From: an uncultured Collinsella sp.
Lineage (GTDB): Bacteria; Actinomycetota; Coriobacteriia; Coriobacteriales; Coriobacteriaceae
Assembly: GCA_902494195.1 (NCBI GenBank)
Contig: CABUSH010000002.1
Coordinates: forward strand, 62,001 to 126,000
Direction: 5' to 3'
Length of the DNA: 64,000 bases
Below the pieces are notes generated by a model. That model was not told where the DNA came from. It made no database searches and saw only the letters and a program-made list of their open reading frames with translations. Shown here one piece after another: positions 1 to 7,778 of the stretch (position 1 is the stretch's first letter; the number at the start of each line of letters is the position of its first letter). A program made the position numbers and the translations under genes.

Positions 1-2
1 TC

Positions 3-722
3 CTGTTCGAGCAGCTCTACGCTGCCGTGTATTCCATCGCGGACGCAGCTGGTGGAAAGCTGCCGCGGCCGGTGTCCATCCTCGGCGACGAATGGGGGAA
101 CCTGCCGAAGGTCGAGTGCCTGCCTAGCCTTCTCAGCCTTGGGCGCTCGTACGACCTGTTCTGGATGGGCGCAGTCCAGAACATCTCTCAGCTGAACAAG
201 TACGGCGAGCGCGACGGACGGAAGAAGATCCTGGCAAACTGCGGCGTCAAGGTCGCCATGAAACTGGGCGAGGCCGAGGACCGCCAGTATTTCACCGAGC
301 TAGTCGGGAAGACGACGCGGCACACCATGGGAACCAGCTCGAGCAGGGGGCCTTCGGGCGGTACGGGGTCGACATCCTACAGCGAGCACGCCGACGACCT
401 GATTCATCCTTGGGAGTGGACGGAGATGTCCCCCGACAAGGACGGCGTCATCGTGGTGAAAACCGCGGAGAACGGCGTGGGCAGGGAACATGCGGGGTGC
501 TTCCGGGCCCCTGTCTGCGATTGCACGCGGATGCCGACGAAGGAGCACTTCGATCTGGGGACGCGCGAGCACGAGGCGGCCAAGAGGATGGAATACCAGG
601 CCAGGCTGATATCAAGGCAAATGGGTCGGGAGGACGGCGTCGATCTCTGGACTCCCGAATTCGAGGAAGAGGCCGCGGAGCCGCCTGTTGCCGACGGATG
701 GTCCGGCCTCTTCGTCGACTGA
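3..722 (+). CDS. TraG/VirD4-type conjugation coupling protein, C-terminal part
   Basis: The reading frame is open from the window edge, so the N-terminus and the Walker A region lie outside. What remains resembles the TraM-recognition part of TraG/VirD4 coupling ATPases: a LxEQLY..AD..GG.LPRPV segment followed by a Walker B-like ILGDEWGNLP and then a QNISQLN.YG helix that matches the conserved Q..SQL.K.YG of the family. In conjugation this hexameric inner-membrane ATPase delivers the relaxase-bound DNA strand to the type IV channel. The relaxase gene follows 26 bases later on the same strand, which supports a mobilisation module. The last 60 residues are acidic and not recognisable. The function as coupling protein is well supported; the subfamily is not. 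Confidence 0.82.
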   Translation: MFEQLYAAVYSIADAAGGKLPRPVSILGDEWGNLPKVECLPSLLSLGRSYDLFWMGAVQNISQLNKYGERDGRKKILANCGVKVAMKLGEAEDRQYFTELVGKTTRHTMGTSSSRGPSGGTGSTSYSEHADDLIHPWEWTEMSPDKDGVIVVKTAENGVGREHAGCFRAPVCDCTRMPTKEHFDLGTREHEAAKRMEYQARLISRQMGREDGVDLWTPEFEEEAAEPPVADGWSGLFVD

Positions 723-748
723 CGGCGGTTTTTGAAGGGAGTTGGAAA

Positions 749-1684
749 ATGACCGCAATCAAGCAGGCGAGCGTCATGAGCGGGGAGCACCTCCAAAACC
801 TCAAGCGGTATTTCGATTGGGACAGGGAGAAAGTCCTGGACCACGATACCCAGCACATCATCGATGAGGATCGATGGTTCGAGGAAATGGACGCCACCCG
901 GGAGGCGGCCGGGCACAACCGGCCCGGGAAGCAGGGTGCAAGGTGCACGTACATGCAGCATCAGGTGATCGGCTTCAACCCGGACGAGTGCTCCTGCAAC
1001 GGCGGGCCGATGACGCCCTCGCGTTGCATGGAGTACGCGAGGGACTACATCGCCAAGCGCTATCCCAACCAGGAGATCGTGATTGTGCTGCATGAGGAGA
1101 GGTGCAGGTCGGATGGATCGGCCCGATTCGCCGCTCACCTCGCCATCAATAGGACGGACCTCGAGACTGGGCGGCGTCTGAACGACGGGCCGGCGAGGGC
1201 GGCGGCGAAATCCCGCGTGAGAACGGTGGAGGAGCTCGATACGAAGTACGGCCTGAGCCAGCTCGAAAGGGGCCTCTCGAACTCGAAGGTGCACGCGCGC
1301 CAGCCCGGTCGCGAGGAGCGCGAGATGGCAAAGAAGGGGAGATCCGACAAATCCGAGAACGCAAGGGTCCGAGCGATTGTCGCCCAGAGGGCAGAGGAGG
1401 TCGGGAGGCTCAAGAGCTGCCCCGACCGCTTCGGAGAGTTTGCAAGGCGGTTGGAATCGGATGGGATCGAGATCGCCCGATCCAAGCGGGGGGCGCTGCA
1501 ATACCGCTATCACTCGGAGTCCCTCGGCAAGACGAGGAAGATCAACGGCGCGAGGCTCGGCTACGCCGTCAACCGCTCGACCGGGCGGATTATGAGGTTC
1601 ACGGCAAGGGGAATCGACCTTGCCATACGGGCCGCGTGGGAGCTGGCTCGCGAGGGTGTGGATGACGAAAGAGGCCGGGACTGA
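749..1684 (+). CDS. Relaxase/mobilisation protein
   Basis: A protein of 311 residues. The start at ATG 749 is chosen because AAGGGAGTTGG lies just upstream; the frame is open further upstream, but that part overlaps the coupling protein gene. Residues about 70-155 resemble the relaxase fold: HQVIGFNPDE, then PSRCMEYARDYIAKRYP, then AAHLAINRTDLETGRRLNDG, corresponding to the metal-binding His block plus the N-T/V-DLETG-x-R/K segment of MobA/VirD2-like enzymes. Relaxases nick at oriT through a Tyr and lead the strand out. Only one clear His is visible in the block where many families have an HxH pair, so the assignment is at family level. The C-terminus is basic. It follows the coupling protein gene directly and precedes a palindrome-rich tract. 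Confidence 0.7.
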   Translation: MTAIKQASVMSGEHLQNLKRYFDWDREKVLDHDTQHIIDEDRWFEEMDATREAAGHNRPGKQGARCTYMQHQVIGFNPDECSCNGGPMTPSRCMEYARDYIAKRYPNQEIVIVLHEERCRSDGSARFAAHLAINRTDLETGRRLNDGPARAAAKSRVRTVEELDTKYGLSQLERGLSNSKVHARQPGREEREMAKKGRSDKSENARVRAIVAQRAEEVGRLKSCPDRFGEFARRLESDGIEIARSKRGALQYRYHSESLGKTRKINGARLGYAVNRSTGRIMRFTARGIDLAIRAAWELAREGVDDERGRD

Positions 1685-1700
1685 CTTTCATATCTGAGGT

Positions 1701-2069
1701 CCGTGCAACAGCCGGTAAGCCTGTTGCACGGTTCTGCGGGAGCGACTTTGGAGCGGTTCGCACATCCCGGCTTCGGCCGGGCAAGATATTCCGTTGCACG
1801 GAATACATATCTTGCATGCCCCGAGAAGCGTAGGCCGAATCGACCGGAGTGCAACGGGGCAGGTGAGCGGAGGCGCAGTGATGGCGACCCAGGGGAGCCA
1901 TCGAACGGAGCCGGAGCGAGAGCCGGCGGGGCGTGACACGGCGGGGCGATCGCGAGTTGAAGCCGAGTGATTGTCCCGCCGTTCACGGCCCGCCGGCGGC
2001 GGCCCGGGGTTCCAAGGGGACTCGTCCCTTTGGCGCGAAGGGGTCCGGGGATGGCGCGAGACATCCCCG
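1701..2069 (+). ncRNA. Candidate structured RNA or oriT-like palindrome tract
   Basis: About 510 bases (1685-2195) hold no convincing gene but many strong pairings. Visible stems are: an 11-bp perfect hairpin 1701-1731; CCCGGC-TTCG-GCCGGG at about 1765-1781, a UUCG tetraloop; a 9-bp stem GCAAGATAT/ATATCTTGC (1781-1815) enclosing TCCG/CGGA; GATGGC/GCCATC at 1880-1902; a bipartite stem of 5 plus 7 bp pairing 1932-1945 with 1975-1987; a 9-bp stem 2012-2033 with loop CTCG; and an 8-bp stem 2046-2069. The 2012-2033 stem contains one G-T pair that is good only in plus-strand RNA. No group II domain V, RNase P or tmRNA signature was seen. It could be an RNA gene or the transfer origin beside the relaxase. 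Confidence 0.4.
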
Positions 2070-2094
2070 TGAAACGCCGCGACGGGCACGCCCC

Positions 2095-2195
2095 TGTTAG
2101 CGTCAATCTAATTTTCACCAGTTTCACTAATCAAACGCGCCGTTCGCGCAAAGGCGGCTTCACCGCTTGCGCTAACGTATTTTCACCGATTCCGG
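2095..2195. repeat. IS21-type terminal repeat region
   Basis: The stretch begins with TGTTAGCGTCAATCTAATTT and repeats a related unit (GCTAACGTATTTTCACC) about 75 bases later; GTTAGCG and CGCTAAC are also inverted with respect to each other. IS21-family ends carry several imperfect transposase-binding repeats and begin with TG, so this is read as the right end of the element whose istB lies next to it on the minus strand. Confidence 0.5.
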
Positions 2196-2987
2196 TCACG
2201 CCTTGACGGGTCCGTCCCTCGGCAGGTCCTTCAGCCTGAAGGACCTGCCGGCTATCTTGACCAGGTGGCAGTGGTGGCAGTGGTGGCACACCCTGTCCGC
2301 GATCGCGCTCGCCGCCACGTCGTCCCCGAACACCCTACCCCAGCCGCCGATCCCCACTTTGGTGGTGATCGTCGAGCGCTGCTCGTAGCGCCTCGATATC
2401 AGCCGGACCAGCAGGTCCGCGCCCGCGCTGCCGACGTCGAGGTAGCCGAGCTCGTCGATGATGAGCAGCCTCGAGTGGGCGTAGTACCTGAGCCTCTTCT
2501 TGAGGATGCCGCGCGACGAGGCGTCCTCCAGGTCCTCGACGAGCCGGGCGCAGTCCACGAACCTGACCTCGCGCCCCGCCCTGACCGCCTCGATGCCCAG
2601 CGCGACGGCGAGGTGCGTCTTGCCCACGCCGGGGCTCCCCACGAACAGGACGTTCTCGGCCCGCTCGACGAACCTGAGGGTCGCGAGCTCCCCGATCTCG
2701 GCGCGCGGGACCGACGGCTGGAAGTCCCAGTCGAAGTCGGCCAGGCCCTTGACGTAGGGGAACCCGGACGACCGTATGCGCTGGTTGGTTATCCTGACCT
2801 CCCGGGCGGCGACCTCGGCGCGCGTCATCTCCTCGAGGGCGGAGGCGAAGCCCCACTCGCCCGCGGCGACTATCCTCACGTAGTCGGGCAGGGACGCCGC
2901 CATCTCGTGCAGCCCGAGCGCGGAGAGGTCGACCTCGCCAGGTCCATCGCGCGCCACAGCCGCGGCCTTGGCGACCTGTCGTAGCAT
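2196..2987 (-). pseudogene. istB: IS21-family IstB helper ATPase, truncated and chimeric
   Basis: The frame encodes a typical IstB AAA+ protein: SGFPYVKGLADFDWDF, then Walker A VGSPGVGKTHLA, Walker B LLIIDELGYL, the SRRYEQRSTI segment and GRVFGDDVAASAIADR. IstB assists the IstA transposase. The part before about residue 20 is not IstB: it derives from a different reading frame of an ISL3-like gene that runs into it, so the native start and all of istA are missing. Near the C-terminus the normal DR..HHC motif has grown to CHHCHHCH because a GTGGCAGTG unit is tandemly repeated at about 2263-2290. Together these mark a dead insertion-sequence remnant. Confidence 0.8.
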
Positions 2988-3129
2988 TCGCTGCCCTCCC
3001 GCAGACGGGGCACCGCAGCCCGAAACTCGTCCACGGCCTGACGCCGACGATTATCCTGCCGCCGTCGATGCTGGCGTACTCGATCACGGTGTGGACCAGC
3101 GCGAGCGCGCGGCTTAGTATCCTGTTCAT
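2945..3129 (-). pseudogene. ISL3-family transposase, N-terminal remnant
   Basis: Reading from ATG 3129 on the minus strand gives MNRILSRALALVHTVIEYAS, then a VRPWTSFGLRCPVCGRA stretch, the zinc-binding N-terminus typical of ISL3-family transposases. The frame then shifts, and the continuation ECYDRSPRPRLWRAMDLA is found in the neighbouring frame before the sequence passes into istB at about 2945. The rest of the transposase (several hundred residues) is absent. The fusion of two insertion-sequence families suggests nested insertion followed by deletion. Confidence 0.65.
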
Positions 3130-3187
3130 GCGTCAGGGCCTTTCCGGTAGGTTGATGTAGCAAGCGAAATCCTACCCTGCCCGGCGC

Positions 3188-3216
3188 GGAAACGGCCCCC
3201 TCTCGGGGCCGTTTCC
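3188..3216. terminator. 12-bp perfect hairpin, possible terminator or IS end
   Basis: GGAAACGGCCCC pairs with GGGGCCGTTTCC around a five-base loop. The 3' flank on either strand lacks a strong T run, so termination is only possible. It separates the insertion-sequence debris from the peptide locus. Confidence 0.4.
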
Positions 3217-3332
3217 CTTATATGCGGAACTTTTTTGCATCCACCTGCGGAAAAATTGATGTCTCGCCCACAGAAACTACCGAAGAGCCTAAAATCGGCT
3301 CATATTCAAACAGACACAAGGAGGGATTAATT

Positions 3333-4193
3333 ATGGAATGGAGCTTTGACGAAATAAGGGGATTTATCCCGAAATCGATTTCTCTCCCATACTCAAGAGA
3401 GGAAAAGAACGGGTACCGCTCTGTTCTAACCGGACGCGATGAGCTGAACTATATCATGTTGAACGGAAGCGGGAGCTACATCGTCTCTCTGTGCGATGGT
3501 AAAAACACCGTCGAAACAATCCTTAATCGGATGTGCGACAAGTTTCCAGACGCCAATCCGGACATGCTCAAATCTGACTTAGCCTCGGCAATGAGAGGTT
3601 TCAGCGTATCGAGACTAATAGGATGGGTCAAAACTCCGACCGAAAATGGCACACCCATTGCCGATGAGATTTGCGTGGACAATGGGACCCATATACGGCT
3701 TGCCCAAGAAAACGATATTCGCCTGATTTGCTCCCTGGCAAGCCAGGCGAGCTCATCAGAACCAGAAAGTCCCACAATTGTCTACGGTTGGCCTCTTTCC
3801 GTCGAGCAGTATGAACGACCGCTAGAGGTGCGAAACGGATTGTTCAATCTGAGCAAGGAATTTTTCATTGTATATGAGTCAGGGAGACCAACCGGTCTAC
3901 TCGGCCTCGCCCCCTCCAGCAATCCTTTACTCAGATACGCAGACATCTGTCTTCTTTTGTGCCCCGCAAGCATCGCCGTTCAATGTATTGCCGCTGCGGC
4001 CAGCTTCTATCGTCAAGAATTTTGCGATGTTCCCAATTTTTTCCACCTGAACCTAACCAGCAAGGAAATTGCATCAAACGAAGGAATTCGAAATCTTATC
4101 AATGAGCCAGAATTCACTTGCGCTGGCACTTTTCCAGGTGAGTGCAGCGACGGCGACTGCATGAATGTATACTGTTTTTCAGAAGTCTGTTAA
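3333..4193 (+). CDS. PqqD-like RiPP recognition domain fused to GNAT-like domain
   Basis: A protein of 286 residues; the start at 3333 has a good AAGGAGGG ribosome site 8 bases upstream. Residues about 25-95 look like a PqqD/RRE fold: a YRSVLTGRDELNYIMLNGSG strand-turn, SYIVSLCDGKNTVETIL, and an amphipathic helix ending in GFSVSRLIGWV. Such domains bind the leader of ribosomal peptides and present it to a radical SAM enzyme. Residues about 110-286 resemble the start and core of a GNAT acetyltransferase (IRLAQENDIRLICSLASQAS, FFIVYESGRPTGLLGLAPS), but a clear acetyl-CoA loop (R/Q-x-x-G-x-G/A) is not visible. The radical SAM gene begins 8 bases after the stop. The recognition-domain call is inferred from pattern; the enzymatic status of the second domain is unknown. 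Confidence 0.62.
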   Translation: MEWSFDEIRGFIPKSISLPYSREEKNGYRSVLTGRDELNYIMLNGSGSYIVSLCDGKNTVETILNRMCDKFPDANPDMLKSDLASAMRGFSVSRLIGWVKTPTENGTPIADEICVDNGTHIRLAQENDIRLICSLASQASSSEPESPTIVYGWPLSVEQYERPLEVRNGLFNLSKEFFIVYESGRPTGLLGLAPSSNPLLRYADICLLLCPASIAVQCIAAAASFYRQEFCDVPNFFHLNLTSKEIASNEGIRNLINEPEFTCAGTFPGECSDGDCMNVYCFSEVC

Positions 4194-4201
4194 GAGGAAC
4201 C

Positions 4202-5290
4202 ATGGGACGAGTTTCGGAAAACAAGTACACCAACGTTCTCAGAGCGCCACATCACGTCGCCCTTGACATAACAAACAAGTGCAACTTGAGATGTCTGCAC
4301 TGCTATAACAGCAGCGGCGAGAATGAGGTCATGCACGACGAGTTGACCTCAGATGAACTTTTTGTTTTCGCAAAGGAAATGGCAGACATGTCGCTTTACA
4401 GCATGTGTTTCTGTGGAGGAGAAACCTTGTTGCGCAGTAAAGATATCTTGCGCTGCCTTCCCATATTGCGAGATGGGAATGTTGCAGCGAGCCTGGTAAC
4501 CAACGGGCTTCTCCTCACGGAATCCCTTCTCCGAGATTTAGAAGATTCCGGACTCAAAAGCATCCAATTTAGCCTAGACGGCATTGGGTCAGCTCACGAT
4601 AGGCTGAGGGGACATGAGGGAGCCTTCGAAATCGTCGAAGAAGCAGTTGCCACCGTACTCAACCATTCCGATTTGCACCTTGCTATCGCATTTACGCCCA
4701 CGTCGTTCAACACCGAACAGTTTCCCGATGTCATCTCACTATTAGATGAGATTTTCACCAAATCTAACAGGCCGAAGAGGACGCCGGGTGACTTTATCGA
4801 ACTACGTGTCCAACCCCTCATGGTTTTGGGCCGTGCGCGAAAGAACACATTTATTAGACCGGACTATTCCCAATACCGTACGTTGATTCACGCCATTCAA
4901 GAGGACGACTTCCTTCGGAAGCACCCGAATGTCCGACCGCAATGGGGCGACCCCGTCGACCATCTAATTCGCTTCTCTGATAACCGATATCTATTAGATC
5001 AGGTTTCAGTGCACGCAAACGGCGACATCGTCGTTTCTCCGTATATCCCGTTAGTGGTTGGCAACATCAGAAACCACCCTCTTGAGGATTACTGGAACAA
5101 CGGACTTAGCTCAATTTGGTCCACAAAACTGGTTCAAGACCTCTGTAACCACATGTGGACCATTGACGACATGGAGCGTATGTCCGACACAATTTGCGAT
5201 ATAGATATGGGAGGTGATCTACACGTTGACCTGATTGATGATACCGCGGATGAACTGTTGAACTCATCGTTGAAGGAGATGTTGGGTTAA
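4202..5290 (+). CDS. Radical SAM peptide-modifying enzyme, SPASM-like C-terminus without its Cys motif
   Basis: A protein of 362 residues, start at 4202 with AAGAGGAACC upstream. Cys27-x3-Cys31-x2-Cys34 (CNLRCLHC) is the [4Fe-4S]/SAM motif; FCGGETLL is the SAM-binding GGE motif; LVTNGLLL and IQFSLDGIG are the usual barrel strands. At the C-terminus VSVHANGDIVVSPY and VVGNIRNHPLEDYWN align with the SPASM/twitch layout (D/H-x-x-G-x-V-x-x-C ... GN-x-x-x-x-x-L-x-x-x-W), yet serine stands where the first auxiliary-cluster Cys is expected. Only two Cys follow, in LVQDLCNH and DTICDID. It therefore may bind no auxiliary cluster. It lies between the recognition-domain gene and the candidate precursor; its job is probably to cross-link or epimerise that peptide. 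Confidence 0.85.
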   Translation: MGRVSENKYTNVLRAPHHVALDITNKCNLRCLHCYNSSGENEVMHDELTSDELFVFAKEMADMSLYSMCFCGGETLLRSKDILRCLPILRDGNVAASLVTNGLLLTESLLRDLEDSGLKSIQFSLDGIGSAHDRLRGHEGAFEIVEEAVATVLNHSDLHLAIAFTPTSFNTEQFPDVISLLDEIFTKSNRPKRTPGDFIELRVQPLMVLGRARKNTFIRPDYSQYRTLIHAIQEDDFLRKHPNVRPQWGDPVDHLIRFSDNRYLLDQVSVHANGDIVVSPYIPLVVGNIRNHPLEDYWNNGLSSIWSTKLVQDLCNHMWTIDDMERMSDTICDIDMGGDLHVDLIDDTADELLNSSLKEMLG

Positions 5291-5494
5291 ATGTACGAGA
5301 AGCCCGTAGTAGACAACATGAATCCGACCAGAGCATCGACTCTTGGAACGGAAACTTGGTTCGACATGTATTACATCGTGTGGGGAGCAAATGTGGCGGT
5401 CGGAGTCACCGCAGTTGGAGCCTATGAACTGGTCCTCATCACTTTTGCCGCAGCACTTCCCCTCAGCGAGCAAGGTGGCCAAGACGAGCAATGA
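5291..5494 (+). CDS. Candidate RiPP precursor peptide
   Basis: A peptide of 67 residues that starts directly at the radical SAM stop codon (TAA-ATG) and overlaps the next gene by ATGA. Its N-terminus MYEKPVVDN carries the YxxPxV pattern known as a recognition-domain binding motif in leaders of lasso and several radical-SAM peptides. After STLGTETWFDMYY comes a long hydrophobic tract (about residues 27-58) with a Gly/Ala/Val-rich part VWGANVAVGVTAVGAYELVL. The last residues are acidic and polar (SEQGGQDEQ). There is no Cys, so thioether formation is excluded; Trp23, Trp31, Tyr27/28 and Asp25 are plausible crosslink partners. No leader protease gene is visible. It could instead be a small membrane protein, but position and leader motif favour a precursor. 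Confidence 0.6.
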   Translation: MYEKPVVDNMNPTRASTLGTETWFDMYYIVWGANVAVGVTAVGAYELVLITFAAALPLSEQGGQDEQ

Positions 5495-5832
5495 GTCCTG
5501 AAGCGCTAAGATCATCCATTGGCGGCATGGTAGGAGGAATCTGCTTTCTCGTTGTCGGGGTGTTAATGGTAAAGACCGGCAATCCCGGCCTGATTCACAG
5601 TTACCATATCGCTCATATTCCAAGCGAGAAGATTCCTCTTGTTGCCAGATTGGTCGGACTCGGAATAGCGTTGACGGGAGCCGGTCTCCTTCTCGCGGGC
5701 ATCATTGCCTTTGCGTCCCAAATCCCATTATCGGCATCGGCGGCTTTCATTCTGCCGCTCATCATAATCTTTGCCGGTCTTGGCGTCTCCTTGCTAACGA
5801 TCGTAGTGTTCACATTTCGACCATGGTCATAA
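5491..5832 (+). CDS. Small membrane protein, possibly DUF3784-like; immunity or transport role possible
   Basis: A protein of 113 residues whose ATG overlaps the stop of the precursor candidate (ATGA), implying translational coupling. It has three predicted membrane segments at about residues 12-27, 50-75 and 84-108. The loop reads SYHIAHIPSEKIPLVARLVG, which resembles the gYhI/N..-e-K-y--L-r--G pattern of DUF3784-type proteins of gut Firmicutes. In RiPP loci a small coupled membrane protein often gives self-immunity; that role here is inference from position only. Confidence 0.6.
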   Translation: MSPEALRSSIGGMVGGICFLVVGVLMVKTGNPGLIHSYHIAHIPSEKIPLVARLVGLGIALTGAGLLLAGIIAFASQIPLSASAAFILPLIIIFAGLGVSLLTIVVFTFRPWS

Positions 5833-6092
5833 TGGATTTCCTATTGCATGAAACTTCAGGCGCATGCCCAACAAACAATGAAAAAATTTACAGCTTTAGT
5901 CGGACGGCTGTTTTATTTTTCAGCCGTCCGACTGCCGTGCGCGGCCTATTGATCGAACATAAAATTCCCGTTTCTATGAGGATCCAGCTCGCAAAGACTC
6001 TCTATGGAAGCGCTCGTGCCGATTAGTCGCCGCTTCGTTTCCACCGAACCGCGGTGTAAGGTGTCATCAGTTGGTATTTCATACCTGATAGA
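5833..6092 (+). repeat. Gene-free stretch with 13-bp perfect inverted repeat
   Basis: No convincing gene is seen. AGTCGGACGGCTG (5898-5910) pairs with CAGCCGTCCGACT (5921-5933) around a T-rich ten-base loop. The stem is not followed by a T run on either strand, so it is more likely an attenuator or mRNA-stability element between the peptide genes and the exporter than a classic terminator. Confidence 0.5.
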
Positions 6093-7742
6093 TTGGGGCC
6101 ATTCTTGATTCGGTACGTCTTATCGAAGTTTAGTAAAACAAAGGGTGCTTTCACGTTCATTGCCATCACGACGATTGGAATCGCCCTTTCCTATGCCGCA
6201 CCATATGTGAACGGAAAGTTCTTAGATTTCCTTCTTGCCAATCGCAGCGAGAAGGATGCTGTGCTTTTTGCGCTCCTCGTAGCTTCAATAGGGGTCTTTT
6301 CTGCCTTATTTTCATATTTTGCAGGAACGTTATCTATCCGTATATCCACAAAGCTTTCTTTTGACCTACTCAGGGAAACCGTCTTGCGCTTTGAGCGAGT
6401 TAATTTTCTGACGAACCGAACAACCGACTCAGCCTATACGACGCAAAGGATTTTCACTGACTCAGGTGTTGTTTCTTCTTTCGTTCTAACAAACTTTATC
6501 AGCGCTCCCCTGTCTGTTGTCGCCATTCCTTTCGTGTTGCTCGTCATATGGTCGGTTGATCCACTCCTCGCACTATTCTCCATCCTCCTTCTTGTGGCAT
6601 ATCTCTTCGTTATTACCGGATTGCGAAAGCTTCTATATAAAGTCATGTACGAGAAGAAGGAGGCAGATAGCGCTTTCTATGCCGTAATAGCATCGCAGTT
6701 GAATCAGATTCTCAACATTCAGTTAACGTCTTCATACAATAAAAGCGAGCTAGCACTTGACACCGGATTTGAAAAGTATTTTCCAAAGGTCTTGCACTCG
6801 GGAAAGCTCTCATTCTCACTAACATCGATTGACAGCCTTTTTGCTGCCGTGTTTCAAGCGATAATACTCATCGTATCCGGAGTGCGAATCATCAATGGAA
6901 CCATGACGATAGGCGAATACACCATCGTCGGTGCATATTTTGCCGTCCTATTTAAAACCTTGAAAAACACGATGAACCTGTTCAAGTCCTATCAGGATGC
7001 CAAGGCTTCGTGGGACAGGATGAGCGCCATGGGAAAGGTAGGACCGGAACCAGAGCAAGATCAGACAGGTTTAGTCAAGATTGACACAATAAATCGCATT
7101 TCTGTTTCCAAGTTGGATTTTACGGTACCCCTTCCAGACGGATCTCCCCGAAAGGTTCTTGACGGATTTTCCTTCGATTTCTCCGGCCCTGGAACATACT
7201 GCATAACCGGAGAAAATGGAAGAGGAAAAACGTCGCTCCTTTACCTGCTCCTTGGGCTGTATCCATCGGCAGGCAAAGTAACATACAACGACATGCCGAT
7301 TGAAAAATGCAATTTGGATTACATACGTTCAGACACGATATCGTGCTGCCCCCAACCGTGCTTCGCTCCAGATGAGACGGTTCGGGACCTGTTGGATTAT
7401 TTCAACACCCCATTTTTTACAAAGCACCAGCATATGAATGAGCTACCGTCGTTGACAACCAGCATAGAGGGCTTGCTTGAGAAACGTTGTCCTGAACTTT
7501 CGGGTGGTGAGCTGCGCCGTGTATACTTGTGGTCGGCAATTTCCCGTAATCCATCAGTCTTGGTGCTCGATGAGCCTACAACTGGATTGGATGAAACAAG
7601 CCGAGCCGAACTCGCTTCGTATGTCAGAAACAACAAATTGAAACAGCTCATTATCATTGTTTCACATGATAATGAGCTGGCAAATGCAGCGGAAACGATC
7701 GTCAGTCTAGATAACGCGTCACACCGTTGCGCAAATCGATAG
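6093..7742 (+). CDS. ABC exporter half-transporter (membrane domain plus ATPase) of the peptide locus
   Basis: A protein of about 549 residues, starting at TTG 6093 with only a weak ribosome site; the exact start is uncertain. The N-terminal half has about six membrane segments (for example FTFIAITTIGIALSYAAPYV and VVAIPFVLLVIWSV). The ATPase domain shows Walker A GENGRGKTS at about residues 373-381, signature LSGGE at about 469-473, Walker B VLVLDEP with the catalytic Glu at about 489-494, and H-loop VSHD. No C39 peptidase domain precedes the membrane part, so it does not itself cleave a leader. It likely works as a homodimer. Its position behind the precursor and coupled membrane protein suggests export of the mature peptide. 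Confidence 0.8.
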   Translation: MGPFLIRYVLSKFSKTKGAFTFIAITTIGIALSYAAPYVNGKFLDFLLANRSEKDAVLFALLVASIGVFSALFSYFAGTLSIRISTKLSFDLLRETVLRFERVNFLTNRTTDSAYTTQRIFTDSGVVSSFVLTNFISAPLSVVAIPFVLLVIWSVDPLLALFSILLLVAYLFVITGLRKLLYKVMYEKKEADSAFYAVIASQLNQILNIQLTSSYNKSELALDTGFEKYFPKVLHSGKLSFSLTSIDSLFAAVFQAIILIVSGVRIINGTMTIGEYTIVGAYFAVLFKTLKNTMNLFKSYQDAKASWDRMSAMGKVGPEPEQDQTGLVKIDTINRISVSKLDFTVPLPDGSPRKVLDGFSFDFSGPGTYCITGENGRGKTSLLYLLLGLYPSAGKVTYNDMPIEKCNLDYIRSDTISCCPQPCFAPDETVRDLLDYFNTPFFTKHQHMNELPSLTTSIEGLLEKRCPELSGGELRRVYLWSAISRNPSVLVLDEPTTGLDETSRAELASYVRNNKLKQLIIIVSHDNELANAAETIVSLDNASHRCANR

Positions 7743-7778
7743 GACCGCATCGAGTCGCAGCAATTGCAGAAGGCTAAG

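Noticed and set aside
1701..2069. Group II intron, RNase P RNA or IscB-type guide RNA
   Set aside because: No domain V, no RNase P core motifs, and no reverse transcriptase or IscB/TnpB gene is adjacent.
5898..5933. Rho-independent terminator
   Set aside because: The stem is strong but T residues are in the loop and not behind the stem.
5823..6026. A 67-codon frame between the membrane protein and the ABC gene
   Set aside because: It overlaps the previous gene, has no ribosome site and runs through the inverted repeat; composition is not protein-like.
3333..7742. Lasso peptide or sactipeptide locus
   Set aside because: No asparagine-synthetase-like cyclase or B2 protease is present, and the precursor has no Cys for thioethers.
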